Source: Drechslerella dactyloides
Taxonomy: Eukaryota; Ascomycota; Orbiliomycetes; Orbiliales; Orbiliaceae
DNA: 64,000 nucleotides
Assembly: GCA_020064725.1 (NCBI GenBank)
Contig: JAGTWJ010000019.1
Location: forward strand, 1,612,001-1,676,000
Reading direction: 5' to 3'
In this document: positions 1 through 11,991 of the stretch, piece after piece
How positions within the stretch are numbered: position 1 is the first letter of the stretch
Layout: each line of letters opens with the position of its first letter
Position numbers and translations under genes: made by a program
Notes under the pieces: model-generated
Told to the model about the DNA's origin: nothing
What the model saw: only the letters and a program-made list of their open reading frames with translations
Database searches by the model: none

Positions 1-1811
1 ACGCGGGAAATCAGCTCCGCACATCGTTCCAGACATAGGTCGCCGAGTTCCCACGCGTGGATGTCACGGTGCAGCTCCAGCGCGTCCTTGAGTGAGATTA
101 AAGTTGCCGCACAAGCTATCTTAATAGCCTGATTCTCTGTCTCCACCGCGCATCGGAGCAGGATCATTGTCGCCACGACGAGTAGGTGTGATGTATACGG
201 CAGCCAGAATTCCTGCAGTTGCGATGGTGTGAGATTCGTGACGAACTCGAGAACCTTCGTCGCGGATATCTGCAGGTCTTGGAGTCTGTTGCTTATCGAT
301 ATCTTGTGCTTGAATTCCGGGTCTGTAGATATCGTGGCATTCGCGGCGACGCTCCCGTTCACGCTTCCTTGATTCTGCAGCCATGCTGCACGTAGACTCA
401 ACCGACTGAAGACTAGCTTGGCGGAGAGATAGCAGAATTGTAGATTACTCTTCGAGTTATCCTTGTCTGCTGCAGGCTCAGGTGACGACGCCGCGGCCAT
501 CCCCTCCTCCCATTCCCGTAGCATTACCGCTGTCGTAGCCAGCGTGTTCTGCAGCGTAGCCGGGTCTGGATCGAGATGGTACACCATCGGTAGCATTTCG
601 GCTAGTATCCGCGTGAGCGAGCACAGCGAGTAGAACGATCCTGAACAGTTATAAGGATAGTGCCCGCTATTACCGTTAGTCGCAGTGCTTTGCGAGTTAC
701 CAGTTTTCGGACTACTATTTGTGTGCGCGTGTCCTGTCGCACACCGCTCCGGCAGCTGTACGTCGTAGCAACCCTTTGCGATGTTTGGCGGCGTGCCGTA
801 CGACAGACTCGACCAGCCGTCGATTATGAATACGCACCACCACATCCGTACGCGCATCTCCTTCTCCGCTGCTGGCTTGTTCCACTTTCTCGGATCGCGG
901 TGCAGGCCGAAGCTATGCGCTAACGCTACTACGCGGCTTGAGTTGGCGATATTGCCGACGTAGGATAGCGACGGCCGGCCGATGACGTTTATCCCGCAGA
1001 GCAGGATGGTCGCGAAGCTCGGCGACGTCGAGTCCTCTTGCAGTGCTGATACCGTCAGATTCCACACATAGTCCGAGTCAGGTCGCGGGTGCAGCCTTAG
1101 GATCTCACTGCGACTCCATAGCGGTACGACGCTAGCGTATATATTGCAGAGTAGCGCGGAATTGACGTCGGCCCATCGCGGTCCGAGGAGTTGCGCGCGC
1201 AGTTCGTCGCCAATAATCGGGAAGCAAGGGTGGACGAGCTCAAAGTATAACCGAATAGCCTCCTTTTTGAACGGGCCGAATATCTGCTCAATGATCTCGC
1301 GCTGCTTGTCGCCCGTGTCAGCCTTTGGCCGCACCCCACGCCGATACTTCGGCACGGTGACATAGACGACCGAGGACGTCCCGCCGGGGTCTTCAGTCGC
1401 GTAATTCCCGCTTTGCGGACGGGCAAAGTGCGATTGCGAGGCATTACTCATATGTCGCTGGACGATTTCGACGTCCTCGGCGACAGCAGGTCCGACAATG
1501 ATCGCGGACTTTGAGATCCCAGTGACATTATTACCACCGCTGGAAGCGTCAATGGGGATAGCGGTGACGGGTTGTCGATTGGGGATCGGGTCGATATCGT
1601 ACCGCCGTCGCTTCGCGGGATGCGCGGAAGCACTCGCGTGGCTGACGGCAGCGGCGTCGTCCGGCGGCGAGGTTGGAATCAGACATGCGACGCCACGCTC
1701 GCGGCAGAAGAGGCACGGCTGGCTCGGGAGGTCAATCTTGCAGCGGATCTTGCGCTGGCGACAGCGGGTGCAAGCGGGCACCTTGTGCGATCGGTAGGGC
1801 CGGTGTTCCAT
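1..1811 (-). CDS. Zn2Cys6 fungal transcription factor, C-terminus cut by window edge
   Basis: A single open frame runs from the ATG at 1811 to the left edge (603 codons plus 2 bases) with no stop, so the C-terminus lies outside the window. Residues 14-43 form a Zn(II)2Cys6 cluster with spacing C-X2-C-X6-C-X8-C-X2-C-X6-C (CTRCRQRKIRC ... CLFCRERGVAC), followed by a basic patch (AKRRR). Further on are hallmarks of the fungal_trans middle homology domain (PF04082 type): VHPCFPIIGDE, FGLHRDPRKWN and RMWWCVFIIDGW. From family knowledge this is a nuclear, DNA-binding regulator; the target pathway cannot be read from the sequence. No intron is seen in this part. The next gene leftwards is unknown. 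The family call is firm and the specific function is unknown. Confidence 0.93.
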   Translation of the reverse strand, partial: MEHRPYRSHKVPACTRCRQRKIRCKIDLPSQPCLFCRERGVACLIPTSPPDDAAAVSHASASAHPAKRRRYDIDPIPNRQPVTAIPIDASSGGNNVTGISKSAIIVGPAVAEDVEIVQRHMSNASQSHFARPQSGNYATEDPGGTSSVVYVTVPKYRRGVRPKADTGDKQREIIEQIFGPFKKEAIRLYFELVHPCFPIIGDELRAQLLGPRWADVNSALLCNIYASVVPLWSRSEILRLHPRPDSDYVWNLTVSALQEDSTSPSFATILLCGINVIGRPSLSYVGNIANSSRVVALAHSFGLHRDPRKWNKPAAEKEMRVRMWWCVFIIDGWSSLSYGTPPNIAKGCYDVQLPERCATGHAHTNSSPKTGNSQSTATNGNSGHYPYNCSGSFYSLCSLTRILAEMLPMVYHLDPDPATLQNTLATTAVMLREWEEGMAAASSPEPAADKDNSKSNLQFCYLSAKLVFSRLSLRAAWLQNQGSVNGSVAANATISTDPEFKHKISISNRLQDLQISATKVLEFVTNLTPSQLQEFWLPYTSHLLVVATMILLRCAVETENQAIKIACAATLISLKDALELHRDIHAWELGDLCLERCAELISR

Positions 1812-2580
1812 CGTGAAGGGATGCATCGTGAATGCGCATGTTCGACGGCAGTATTAAGATTGGAAATATACACGCGTGTTAACTTATCGGTAGAGTCGGA
1901 TTGTATTACGCGAGTAGATATGCACACATCTACCGGCGGTCTTGATACAGAACATGGCGATGCCGTCGGAGCAGAATTGGAATGGATGCCGGATCATGTA
2001 AGATGTATGCGCATGCACGATGATATGATGTCAAGGGCTGCCTGGCGGCCAACATGCTCCCAAGCCTCAGCTCAGCGCGCCTTGGCGCGTGCGAATTGCC
2101 GAATCTAGCGCCCGACGTCCGACGCCGACACTATACCACAAATGAGAACTGAAACTGGCTAGCTGCTTCAACTATGAAATTAAATATACAAAAAGACAAC
2201 AAACATATCAGGTAGAAAAAAAAAACTGTATGAGTATTCGAGTGCAAACTGTCACATCGATAGTCTAATGAGGCTAATTGCAAAAAGCGATAGAACACAG
2301 CAAAAGATTAAACCAGCGGTATCCGGGATTCGCAGCTCATCGCTGACGCTGCTACTGATCGGACCCTACGAGGCTTGAGTAAGGCAGAGCGGACGGGATA
2401 CCCTATTGACCGCGTAGTGTGACCGCTGATGCATACGTCTTCCCACGCGCACTACATCAGGTCCCTGTCCGGACCTGGTAGCTTCCAAGACGGGCAGCTC
2501 ACCGGCGATATCGCGACACAGCAGGCCTGTATATATTATAATTATGGGCACAGGGCCTAGGGATATCCGGATAAGATCCT
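1812..2580. other. Intergenic: promoter of the Zn2Cys6 gene and 3' flank of the C2H2 gene
   Basis: No coding frame of convincing composition is present. The right half lies downstream of the C2H2 gene. An A-rich tract around 2190-2230 is the only notable composition feature. Confidence 0.6.
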
Positions 2581-3092
2581 TTATTCTAGAAAGACATTCT
2601 CATCACTCGTGGGGACATTGCCACTTGATTGCTCATCTCCGCCTTGAAGGGTCGAACGGTACCACGCCACCTCGGGAGGTCGGCCTGCTTGATGCGCAGC
2701 AGCATCGTCAGTTGCGCCTGCATGCTGTTGTCGCTGGACATTGACGTCCTGCGGCGGCGGGGGGATGCCGTCGTCCTCAAACGTCAGCGCAAGTCCGAGC
2801 TCTTGTACGCATTCTGCTGCTGGGAGTTCTTGACCGCGTCACCATCAGGATTTTGCGAATCTTGGTGCTCTCTTCGTATGTGTTGTTTGGCCTCCATTAA
2901 GATCTGGCTCTCGCGCTCGCAGCCTGGGACCGGGCAGAAATACGATAACTCTCGAGATTCACTTTGACGGTCGGTCTCCTCTTCAAAAGTAATCGCGAGA
3001 TCAAAGCCTTGCAACGTATTGCCAGGCTCAGCTTGTGCCGAGGCTGGTTCAACAGATGCGTCCAGTTGCTGGTCAAACAGAGCATATGCATT
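2581..3092 (-). pseudogene. Decayed C-terminal continuation of the C2H2 gene
   Basis: Directly after the TAG stop of the C2H2 gene (3093-3095), the same frame stays open for another 102 codons to a TGA at 2784-2786. It encodes a further C2H2-like finger (CPVPGC ... KQHIRREH). From about 2815 a different frame takes over and reads ELGLALTFEDDGIPPPPQD, then PEVAWYRSTLQGGDE, ending at TAA 2581-2583. The acidic, proline-rich composition of this second stretch looks coding. I found no GT-AG intron that removes the TAG or makes the frame change. The simplest reading is one nonsense change and one indel in a formerly longer gene. Stop readthrough or sequencing error are alternatives. Confidence 0.5.
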
Positions 3093-5883
3093 CTATGGAT
3101 CGGTGTTCTTTCGTGGTCCAATGGCTGGATATTTTTGCTCGTAGCTTTGAGGGAATCTAGACATTTGCTGCCTTTCAATCAAATCATCGATGACGCCGTG
3201 GGTCAATTCCCGTAGCGGCATGCCCCCTATAGGTTGTAAGACGTTCAATAGTACTTGTTCTTCGCTCATGTCTGGAAATCGCTGCTCGATCCGCGTCACT
3301 GCCTCTTGGAAGCTGATAACGACATTTTTGGGGTCAACGGCAGCGGATGCGGTACCAGTCGTCGCAGCCGAGCTGCTGACAATCTCCTGGTCTTGGGTAG
3401 CGCTATTATGTGCCCCTTCCGCCGGACTTGAGCTCGCCACGACGCTCTTCTTGCCGGAGTGCAGGCTTTCGTGGCGCTTGCGGTCGTGCTGCCGAGCGAA
3501 GGCTTTGCCGCAGACGGTGCAGACGAACGGGCGCTCGCCTGTATGTGTACGTAGATGCGTGCGTAGATTATATGCACGAGTGTAGCACTTATCGCAGAGC
3601 GGGCACTGGAAAGTGGCAGGGTGCTTCCGCACACGTTTCGTGTCTGATTCGGAGATGTCAGGACATTTTGAGTCGGCGAGGTCGAGGGTGTACTCTCGCA
3701 TAGCCAATTTGGCTTGCGCCTTGACGTCTGCGGCACCTTGTGCTTGTGCCCATGTCTGTTCTTCCGAGATCTTGTTACGCTCGCGAAGAATTGACTCGAA
3801 ATTGAAGTTCATCGGTACCGGTTCCGCCGAGCTAAGGAACGACTCGAAATCGAATTTCATGAGTTCTTCGACTTGGTCCTGATACGACAGGAGATCGTTG
3901 TTGGAGTTCCCTACGTCCACCAAATATTCGCCTCGAGGGGTCTCCGTATGTCCATCCACAACGGGGAGAGCGGCTGTCAACATAGCAGAAGAATGGGTTG
4001 GCCGATTCGCCCTGAGCACTTTGCCCTTGTCCAAGGTACCCGGGACGAATCCTTTGCTGTCCGGGAGGAGCTCGGGATTCGCGCCGTTGATTATCCCTTC
4101 TGTAAGGTGGATGTCTTCCGAATCGCTATCAGGGCCAGAAGAGCTAATCTCACTTTCGTCGCTCCCACATCCCCTATCATCAAGCTGGGACAATATTGGC
4201 AGTGCAAAATCTTCCAAGTGTCGCGCGATATGTGAGGCGATGCGAGATGTTCGGTTCGGGAGCTTTAGTTGACAGATCCTGCAGAACGATAGACTAGGGT
4301 CAAGCTCCGCACTTCTCGAGGAGTTCAATAGATTTTGAACAATTGACTGTTTGGTATTGGATGTAATGCCGTGACAGGAAATGAAGTGGCTCAAAAGCTT
4401 TTGCTCTGTATCAAAATTGGAATCGCTCATACAAGGATCAAACTTGCATCTCCACAAAGCCCGGAGCCGATGTGAATTCACCTCATGCGCCATCCATTCC
4501 GTTCTCGATTTGTATCGGACAGTCGATTCCTTGCAGTTGGAAAAGGTGCAAAAGTACGGGCGTATGTCCGCAAGTACGTGTTTCCTGGTTATCGGGCAAT
4601 ATATTACTACACCATTCCTAGAAACGGGGTACAGGGAAAAATACCTCCACTTCCTCGTACTGTCGATATCAGACAGAGTCTCAAGACAGAACTGACACTG
4701 AAAACTCTGATCCTGGCCCAGCTGTACTCCTTCTGGGGGTGGAGGGACCTGGGGGCGATCCTTCAGTTGAACCGAGCCGGTCGTTAAATCGCTTGCAATA
4801 TCACTCCAAGCTATTTCAAGTTTTCGAGGGGCTGGCCTAATCATCGATGCTGCTAGACTTTGCATAGATTCGTATGTTGAGTCGTGCCCGATGGCAACCT
4901 TGGCTTTTATTGGGACGCTCTCTTGGTACAATGTGGCCTTGACGTTTCTGTAAAGCTCCCAAAGTTCCCGAGCAATGATCTCGGAAATTTCATCATCGGC
5001 TGCAGGGAACTTTTCTCGTAGGCTGTTTCGATACCAATCTTGTGGTTTCAGATCTTTGACCGATTTGAGACGTTCTTCGTGAATAATATTCGAGTCGCCG
5101 TCAAGTTCTGTATCTCCATACGAGAACCCGGCTTCCTCCTCTCTTTCACAGTCTTTCAAGATATTCATGACAAAGGGAGCTATCTTGGAAAGGCGTTCTT
5201 GGAGCACCTGAAATTCACGGATAAAGTTTTGAATTTGTGCGTCCAGATTCTGTCTACCGGTATGGAGGGGGGCGTCAGCCGCCACTGTCACGATGACTTC
5301 GTCCAAAGTAACCTGATGTGAATAGTTAATCTTTTCTGTCAACGCGACGATTCGACGAAAATGGTTTGCCACAATCGTATTATAGAGTTCCGTCGTCTCT
5401 GATGCAGAGTATTCAGAATTTAGCCGGCTTGATTTCCATGTGCAAAGCCCTGTGGGAATACTCACTATCTTTTGTCAGATATCGAAAGAAAGCGAGCCAT
5501 ATCATAAAGATCGATTCTTTGAGCCCGCTAGACTCTTTAATGACTCTTTCGAGCCTGCCGTTCGTCACTTCGACACCATTTGCCCAGAGGTCGAGCTTAA
5601 CCTGGATCTCTTCTAGGTTGCTCAGGTTTTCGACTCCGGGAATATCTAGTACATCGTCGACAATGTCGCATATCAGGTCTACGGCATCGGCGAGTACACC
5701 GCCCGTATTCGCGTTCTCTTCAGCAGTTGTGGTCTCGACGGGTTCATGGACCAATATTGGAGCATCGGTGATACTGGTTTTGGCAGTCGCTGGCGCCTTC
5801 GCAGAGGGGCCGGCATCTTTGTCGAGGTCCCCAATGCCCACCCTTTGCTGTTCTTCTGGATCCTGGAACTGGAAATCGGGCAT
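3093..5883 (-). CDS. Large C2H2 zinc-finger protein of a fungus-specific family
   Basis: Two exons, join 5883-5466 and 5398-3093, with a 67-bp intron (donor GTGAGT, branch-like GGCTAAAT, acceptor CATCAG). The spliced product is 907 aa. The start at 5883 (MPDFQFQDPEEQQ) is the most plausible ATG, although the frame is open further upstream. The N-terminal region (LDLWANGVEVTNGRLERV) resembles the N-terminus of many fungal C2H2/NLR-associated proteins. The middle holds irregular Cys/His fingers (residues about 405-465), then FCRICQLKLPNRTS and HIARHLEDFALPIL near residue 530, a motif common in that fungal family. Residues about 735-787 carry two classical C2H2 fingers joined by a TGERPF linker. 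Nucleic-acid binding is likely and the biological role is unknown. The gene is divergent from the DUF7580-type gene at 6760. The 3' end appears truncated (see the decayed continuation). Confidence 0.82.
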
Positions 5884-6759
5884 GCTAACAGACAGGCGAT
5901 AACGAAAGTTCGCGTCCGGGACCAGTTTAAGACTTATAACATGTTCAGTTCTAGTCAACTGCAAGAGCTCTAGCGGTCTGCTCGCGTATGTAACTGTCGG
6001 TGTCGCAGCCCAGTGGATAGTGCTAAAAAACAGAAGTTGAAGCGAGGTGTCGTATGTGTTGATAGTAATACTACGTACACGCGTATGCATGGACATAGAG
6101 CGATTTCGAGCGCAAGTCAAGACTGTATCCAAATCTGTGAGCCTTACTTCATGCCTCAAAGAGTTTCCCGCGGCTACCTGGGGCTGTGCCACATCGGTGC
6201 ATGAGCGGAGTAGTACTGCTTCGTGTGATTTGACGGTGGAGTGAGGCTGCGAGAATTGGCATGCAATGTTTGCCCACTATCCCGATTGCTTCGAACTTTC
6301 GCAGCCTTCAGGCAGATAGTTGGGCTGTAAGGCGGAATTGATCTTTTGGTTGTGAAGCTATAAACATTTCCGTTCCGCAATCGGTTCCTACACGGCTTGA
6401 CAACTATACGCCTGCAAATATCATAAGGTCCGCGGACCGAACACTGTACCCAACCCCAATGGAAATCTTGAAAGGCTGACAAGTTGACCGAAACCACCTC
6501 CTACGGATACCAATACTCTACCCTTAGCCTGATACAAATCAATACTACCCACAAACGATTTGATACCGTTGAAAACGCCAGGGCTCGAAGAATATTAAGA
6601 CCAGTGAACTTCGAGAAGAATGGTTTACGAGACCAATCTAGATCTCGAATCTTTCGCGAAGGGTTCCAGGATCCTTAAAATCAATACCACGAGATCATCA
6701 CTCTGAACCGAGCTCGTTATTCTTCACACTCCTATTGTTTCGGTTCTGCATCCTAAGCT
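5884..6759. promoter_or_regulatory. Divergent intergenic region between C2H2 and DUF7580-type genes
   Basis: This 0.9-kb interval separates two start codons pointing away from each other, so it should hold both promoters. The C2H2 reading frame continues open to about 6192, so part of it could be 5' coding if an upstream ATG is used. No clear TATA pair or operator was identified. Confidence 0.5.
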
Positions 6760-8962
6760 ATGTCAGGCGTAGAGCTCGTTGGTCTACTCCTTGGGGCCAT
6801 AGCTCTGATAGAGCCTATAGGCAAAGGTCTCAAATCAGCCAGCGGTGTTATGAAAAGTTCAGCTTCGTTTCAAGATTATATACTCGAAACGAGCTTAGAG
6901 TACCATTGCAGCGCACGAGCATTCAGGAATGAATCGAGGCGAATATTTGGCGCATTTTTATCAGAAGACCAAGTTGACCACATGTTTGGGGACAATGGTA
7001 GCAACGACCCTCATTGGCAGGATCAAGCTTGGAAAGACAGCGTCAGGGTGTACTTGGGCTGTTTCTACGACGAAATCCCATCCGCCATGCAGCTAGTCTG
7101 CCGAACGCTCGAGAACTTGAACGACGATATCGCCAAGCTTATCGCTATCGTAAGTGAGAACCGGACGATGTAGCATAGTTATTAAGGATTTAGCTGACCA
7201 AACTGATCGCAATGGTACTTAGGATGACCTTCCCGAACCTGGCGAGCAAAGCGGAGATCATAGATCAAGCACCTCTTCTAAACCAGAATCAGTTCCAGTA
7301 AAGACAAAGTCGAAATTAGAGATCAAAAAGCAGGATATAAAGTCGCACTTCGATAAACTCCACCGTTATAATCTTTTGTATCAGAGCGCCGTAAACCATT
7401 TCCTCGAGGACCAAAAATGGAAGTCGAAGGCTACAACAGCAATAATGAAGGCAGGCAACCGCCGATACCGCCCCAACAAACCCTCAAAGGCCGCACCGTG
7501 GACGACAGTATCTCAAGTAATCGACAACCTTCATGAAGCGACAAAAAGATTGTCGTACGCCCTACAAAAAGCTGCAAGTTGCTCTTGCCATACCTTTCAT
7601 CTTCGACTGGAAATGACCTCCTCTTTCGATCTATCCATACCATTGAATGGACCCAACCCTTGCTTTAACAACAGAGATCCACGATATCAGACAATAAATT
7701 TCAATTTGATCACGCTAGGGTGTTCCTCCCTGCAACAGCCTGGAGATTGTCGTCAAATGCTGCTGGATGATACGGCACGGCCCTCAAACCGTCTGTCTTT
7801 ACGTATTGAACTCAAGCCATATGCAACTCCTAAGCCAAAGACAATTCAGACGGCACCCCTGGTGTCTGCGTCCGCACTCCCGAACCCGGGAAAACTTTCC
7901 TCTTGCCTCAAGAAACCATCGACGCCAGGGGCTGTGGCCCAGACCATAAACGCACAAGCGGCAACCTTGCCCTCTTCGACTCCGGCGAACTCGCAATCAA
8001 AGTTCCAAAAAACTGTCGCCTTCGCCCATAATTCCCTGATGGCAGTCGTACCAGCTTCAGACAAAAAGAAAAGGAAGCAAGTGGGAATACTAGAAAATCC
8101 CCGCCTAAAACCAATTCCGAATCCAGTCATCGATCAAACACCGACGATCGAAACACCGCTCATGCCCGAAGAAATCTCCGACTTATGCGCCTGGTTAAGG
8201 CGACTCGGATTCTCCTCAGGGACAGCAGGTCGGGCATCATGTTGTTCGGGCGTCCTCAAGGCGGACGATGACGTTCAATACCTAGTCCACACAGAAAAAA
8301 GCAGAGATGAATCATGGAACGATGAACATAGTGCCCACAATTACGCATCTTTACTACATTATCTTTCATCCGATCAGGATATCCTCTCTATCGCTCAGCG
8401 CATGGAACTGGCTCATACTCTCGCCATATCTCTGTTACGACTCCATTCCTCGTCCTGGATCCAGAGAAGCTGGAGTAGTAAAGATATCATACTGTTCCTA
8501 CCGCCAGATGCAACCGACGCCGAGCGGCGGTGGTCCCCATATGTGGCAGCAGCTTTCAAAGATCTCCGGGAAATCCACGAGATTGCACAGGCAGAGAATG
8601 AAGACGTCCCAGGTTATAAATTCTCCTATGTCGTCAGCCTCGGCATAATATTCCTCGAAATTGGACTATCAAGGTCTTTAAGAGATGAGTATGTCGACAA
8701 TACGGCAACCGGAGACCCACATTTTGATGCATATATGAAGGCCTGTGGAGAAGTAAAAATACATTCGGTAAATATGTCCATGGGTCCAACGTACGACCGT
8801 GTCGTTGAAACTTGTATCAAGTGGATGGACGCGGACGAGCTGGATGAAAAATCTGTTCAGCAGAAGTTTTATGAAGAAGTTGTTTTGGAATTGGAGAAGT
8901 GTATCAAGGCTGCCAATTCGAGTCAAGAGAGGAGACGGCAAAAGAGGCAGAATAGAAGTTGA
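6760..8962 (+). CDS. DUF7580-type fungal protein (HeLo/NLR-associated class)
   Basis: Two exons, 6760-7149 and 7223-8962, with a 73-bp intron (GTAAGT donor, GCTGACC branch, CTTAG acceptor). The product is 709 aa. The N-terminus MSGVELVGLLLGAIALIEP is a hydrophobic helix typical of fungal proteins related to HeLo and prion-inhibition domains. CSCHTFHLRLE near residue 250 and the C-terminal block from about residue 446 (LAHTLAISLLRLHSSSW, FSYVVSLGIIFLEIGLS) match the pattern I know from DUF7580 proteins. A basic cluster DKKKRKQ near residue 409 could be a nuclear localisation signal. Members are widespread in filamentous ascomycetes, often in variable regions; their function is unproven, and a role in self/non-self recognition is only a guess. 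It is head-to-head with the C2H2 gene. Confidence 0.82.
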
Positions 8963-11556
8963 CACCTTGCTACACTGTATTATTACTTCTCATCGTCGAC
9001 ATCTTTCGATGCCCTCATGTTTACACACGACAGCTAGATCTAGAGATACAATTAGATCTAAAACACCTAAGTTTTGGGGTTTTTCTCGGGTATTACAAGG
9101 GGTTATCATGATCGATTCAAATCTTAATTGAAAGGCATCCCTCTTGAGATCTCACAGTCTAACAGCCTTGTTGAAATCCAATCTAGCTTTCTCTGATCCG
9201 CGCCTAGAAACTGTACTCTGAGTGAAACTGATGTTGAGATGTGAGGAGTCGACTCGAGTTCGAATATTCGAATGCTCCGAAATTTGGAAGCTAAGCAAGA
9301 AGCTTACCTACCTACTTACTTAAGTAAATACCTATTGCATACCTACATTGAAGGGCTTAATAGGCTACTGATACATTCATTGGCCAATACGTATAGAGCA
9401 TATGGGCTTCAAAATAGTACAGTATTGTATATCTTGGCTATACGCCGTGACTGACCTTCGTCCATCGATGTATTCAGCGGGTACCGTTGCATTGCCACGA
9501 CAATCAATGCAATGCGTTGTCGACATGTCCGTTATGCTTTATATTTCTCAAGTGCTTCCAAGGACCCTCATACCTCTTTCTCCTTCATCGCATCATCACT
9601 CAACCCTACCCCAGTATGTGCCAGGATGCACAGACTAAAGCCAAATTTTCAGTACCACGAGGCGTTAAAATATTCCAAGTCTGAAGCCCGATACTAGAGT
9701 TTCTGGAAGCTACAACCGTCAACAATGCCAATGCGGATGCACGAGCCACTCGGTCTCTCCAAATTCACAAGTCAAGAAGTTAGATTGGCCCCCAACGGAA
9801 AGGACTTAACTGTTATAAAGATAAACGTTCTCGGAGTTGAGATTGCAGTCGCGTCCATATCCTGCGCCTTAGCAGCGATTCTCACGCTCATTCTACCAAC
9901 TGCGAATGTGATAGAATATGAACTGCTGGGGTACGTCCGAACAACAGCTGCAGTATTCTCGAGATGTAAGTCTATTTACGGCACTTTCAATGGCCAGTGT
10001 AATGACAGCTGAACAGGGCGTAATCGCTACGCCGACTAGGGATGCAGAACAGAGATGTGTGCTCCGAAATACAAATTCGCATTCAGTGGAGCTGACGACG
10101 AACTTAACAACTCTGGGCTCGGAGGCAGCAAACTTTACCTTTGACAAGCTATGAGAGCAAGAAGGCTACTGGGAAAACAAACTGGATGTGGCTTACATGA
10201 GAGCTTTGCTCAAGGATAGCTCTCATTTGACAAAACATTGACCAAAGGCTATCAACAAATTTTTCAACTGCATCTATCAATCTGGTGTCAAGTTTGAAGA
10301 GGTTGCCCAGGCCTTCGGCGACTATTCTGAGACCATCCACTGGGGATTTTACTGGAAATTTCCCAGGGCAGCGTCATCTCATTTTGCGTGATGCCCAGTC
10401 TGAGAGGTGAAGTAGATTTCGTCTATGCCAGCCTCGAAGTCGTCTTGGACATTCAGCCAATTCCGGGATGTGCAAATTGCACCTTGCTCCTTGCACTAAC
10501 AAGTTGTCCCGTGAACCAGAAGCTGGACGCATATACGATACTTTCGACCATGGACGCATTTTCAGTTCGAAGCAAGGTGTTTTGCCAGATAAGCACCAAC
10601 ATTACCAAGATGTCCTCGCCAGAGGCTTACCTTGAAAGGCGCCGCACGCGCGCTAATTTTGCGCGAAAATTTAGAGAATGACGCATCGATGGCCTCCCAC
10701 TTCTACTAGTGTTTTGATTATCATGAGGAGGATAGGTAGCGCCTATCCGGGTCTCGGTCTCTCACTGTGTCTGTTCCGGCTACACACCGGCCAGGTACCC
10801 CACTATGTAGTGACTGAATATTTTCGTCCTGTTAACGGTGCGCTCGAGATTATTCCGTATCTGGGATTTTAGGATAGGGCCATTGAGACCCGTCCATCGC
10901 TATGTTCTATCAAATTGCAATTTATACCAGATCTGGTCTCGCGAGACCATATAGATCCATAGACTGTGTCTCCATGCTAGTTTCCAAACAAAGCTACCTA
11001 GGTACTTAATCAGCAAACACCCTCTTGTACTACAGAAGGACGATAGTTGCCTCATCGGAGCATTTGAAGCCATAGTCCTAGCGGATCATGTTTTTGCAGA
11101 TAAGAACACATAATGCGCTCAGCCATGCTCAATGAAATTAAAACCTCCTCATCATATCTGATCGCCATCCACAGTAGAGATAATCCAAAGCCCCAGTGCC
11201 CCCGAACTTAAACTTTGCCTAGTTTATAGCTTCGTGCCGTTAAATATATCATATGAGCGTCTCTTCTTCCAGGCAAAAACCGCGTGGTTTAATAGTCATT
11301 GAGGCTTAGTCATCGTTAGATGTATCCCGTTAAGGTCCCACCGTTTGGTAAATCCCGATCGCACAACCAACATCTTCGCCTCGTTCACAACTACTGTGAA
11401 TCACGACCGTGCTCAACGAGGTAGGCTCCTGACATTTCCATTCTATCCGTTCGGGTGTATACCGTCTGCAATACTTACGAAATTTCCACAGAAGACATCG
11501 AACGGTCGAAGTATCGAGCACCGGTTGTCCGGCTAGGCCAGAAAATCGATTAGAGA
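8963..11556. other. Gene-poor interval, AT-richer
   Basis: No convincing gene. The best candidate is a frame at 9725-9965 with one hydrophobic segment (VASISCALAAILTLILP). It can be spliced at 9966 (GTAAGT) to an acceptor ending at 10016 but then stops after a few codons, giving about 88 aa. I treat it as a possible relic rather than a gene. Confidence 0.5.
10934..10949. repeat. Perfect 16-bp palindrome with GTCTCG core
   Basis: TGGTCTCGCGAGACCA is a perfect palindrome. The same GTCTCG/CGAGAC hexamers form the arms of larger inverted repeats at 14746-14799 and 16572-16658. Confidence 0.7.
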
Positions 11557-11991
11557 ATGTCTCTCTCAGAGAATGAGCAGGATAGGACGGAGCGAATACT
11601 CAAGGATCGTACCGCTCTAATGTTTGTCCAAGGGGATGTCTTATCGCTAAGTTTAACTCGAAACAAGTGGAAACTTATCAAAGAGGCTCCACCCGGTAGC
11701 AGTGCGAACGAAGCCTACAGACGGATCATTGCGCACCGATTCTCATTGACAAACGCCGGCAGCCAGGGTCTTTGGATGGACCCGAATCACACAATGGCTT
11801 GTCACTGCGATGAGGGGTTCTTCATTTTCGACATGGATATACACATGGCACGACTAGTAACGAGAAATGAAGAGTCCGTTAAGCAATTCTTACATTACGG
11901 CCAAGGTGTCAAATACGAGGGACCCTGGCGGGAGGCAAAGGTTGCGACGCCATACGATCAACTTGAACTGGTTGAAAATCCGCCCTACTAA
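11557..11991 (+). CDS. Small hypothetical protein
   Basis: Single-exon frame of 144 aa starting MSLSENEQDRTERILKD. It contains KFNXKW-like polar stretches but no signal peptide, membrane segment or motif that I recognise. Features include LTRNKWKLIKEAPPG near residue 32, a HCDEGFFIFDMDIHMA segment near residue 86, and a C-terminus rich in charged residues. Composition and even codon use look coding, and it sits isolated between long gaps. It could be a real orphan gene or the remnant of a larger one; no function is proposed. Confidence 0.45.
   Translation: MSLSENEQDRTERILKDRTALMFVQGDVLSLSLTRNKWKLIKEAPPGSSANEAYRRIIAHRFSLTNAGSQGLWMDPNHTMACHCDEGFFIFDMDIHMARLVTRNEESVKQFLHYGQGVKYEGPWREAKVATPYDQLELVENPPY

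Noticed and set aside
3100..3170. Intron that would remove the TAG of the C2H2 gene (GTCTAG...CCATAG)
   Set aside because: Donor is non-consensus, no branch point, and its 70-bp length would shift the frame.
9725..10016. Possible two-exon membrane peptide
   Set aside because: Splicing leads to a stop after seven codons; no homology recognised; noted only as a possible relic.
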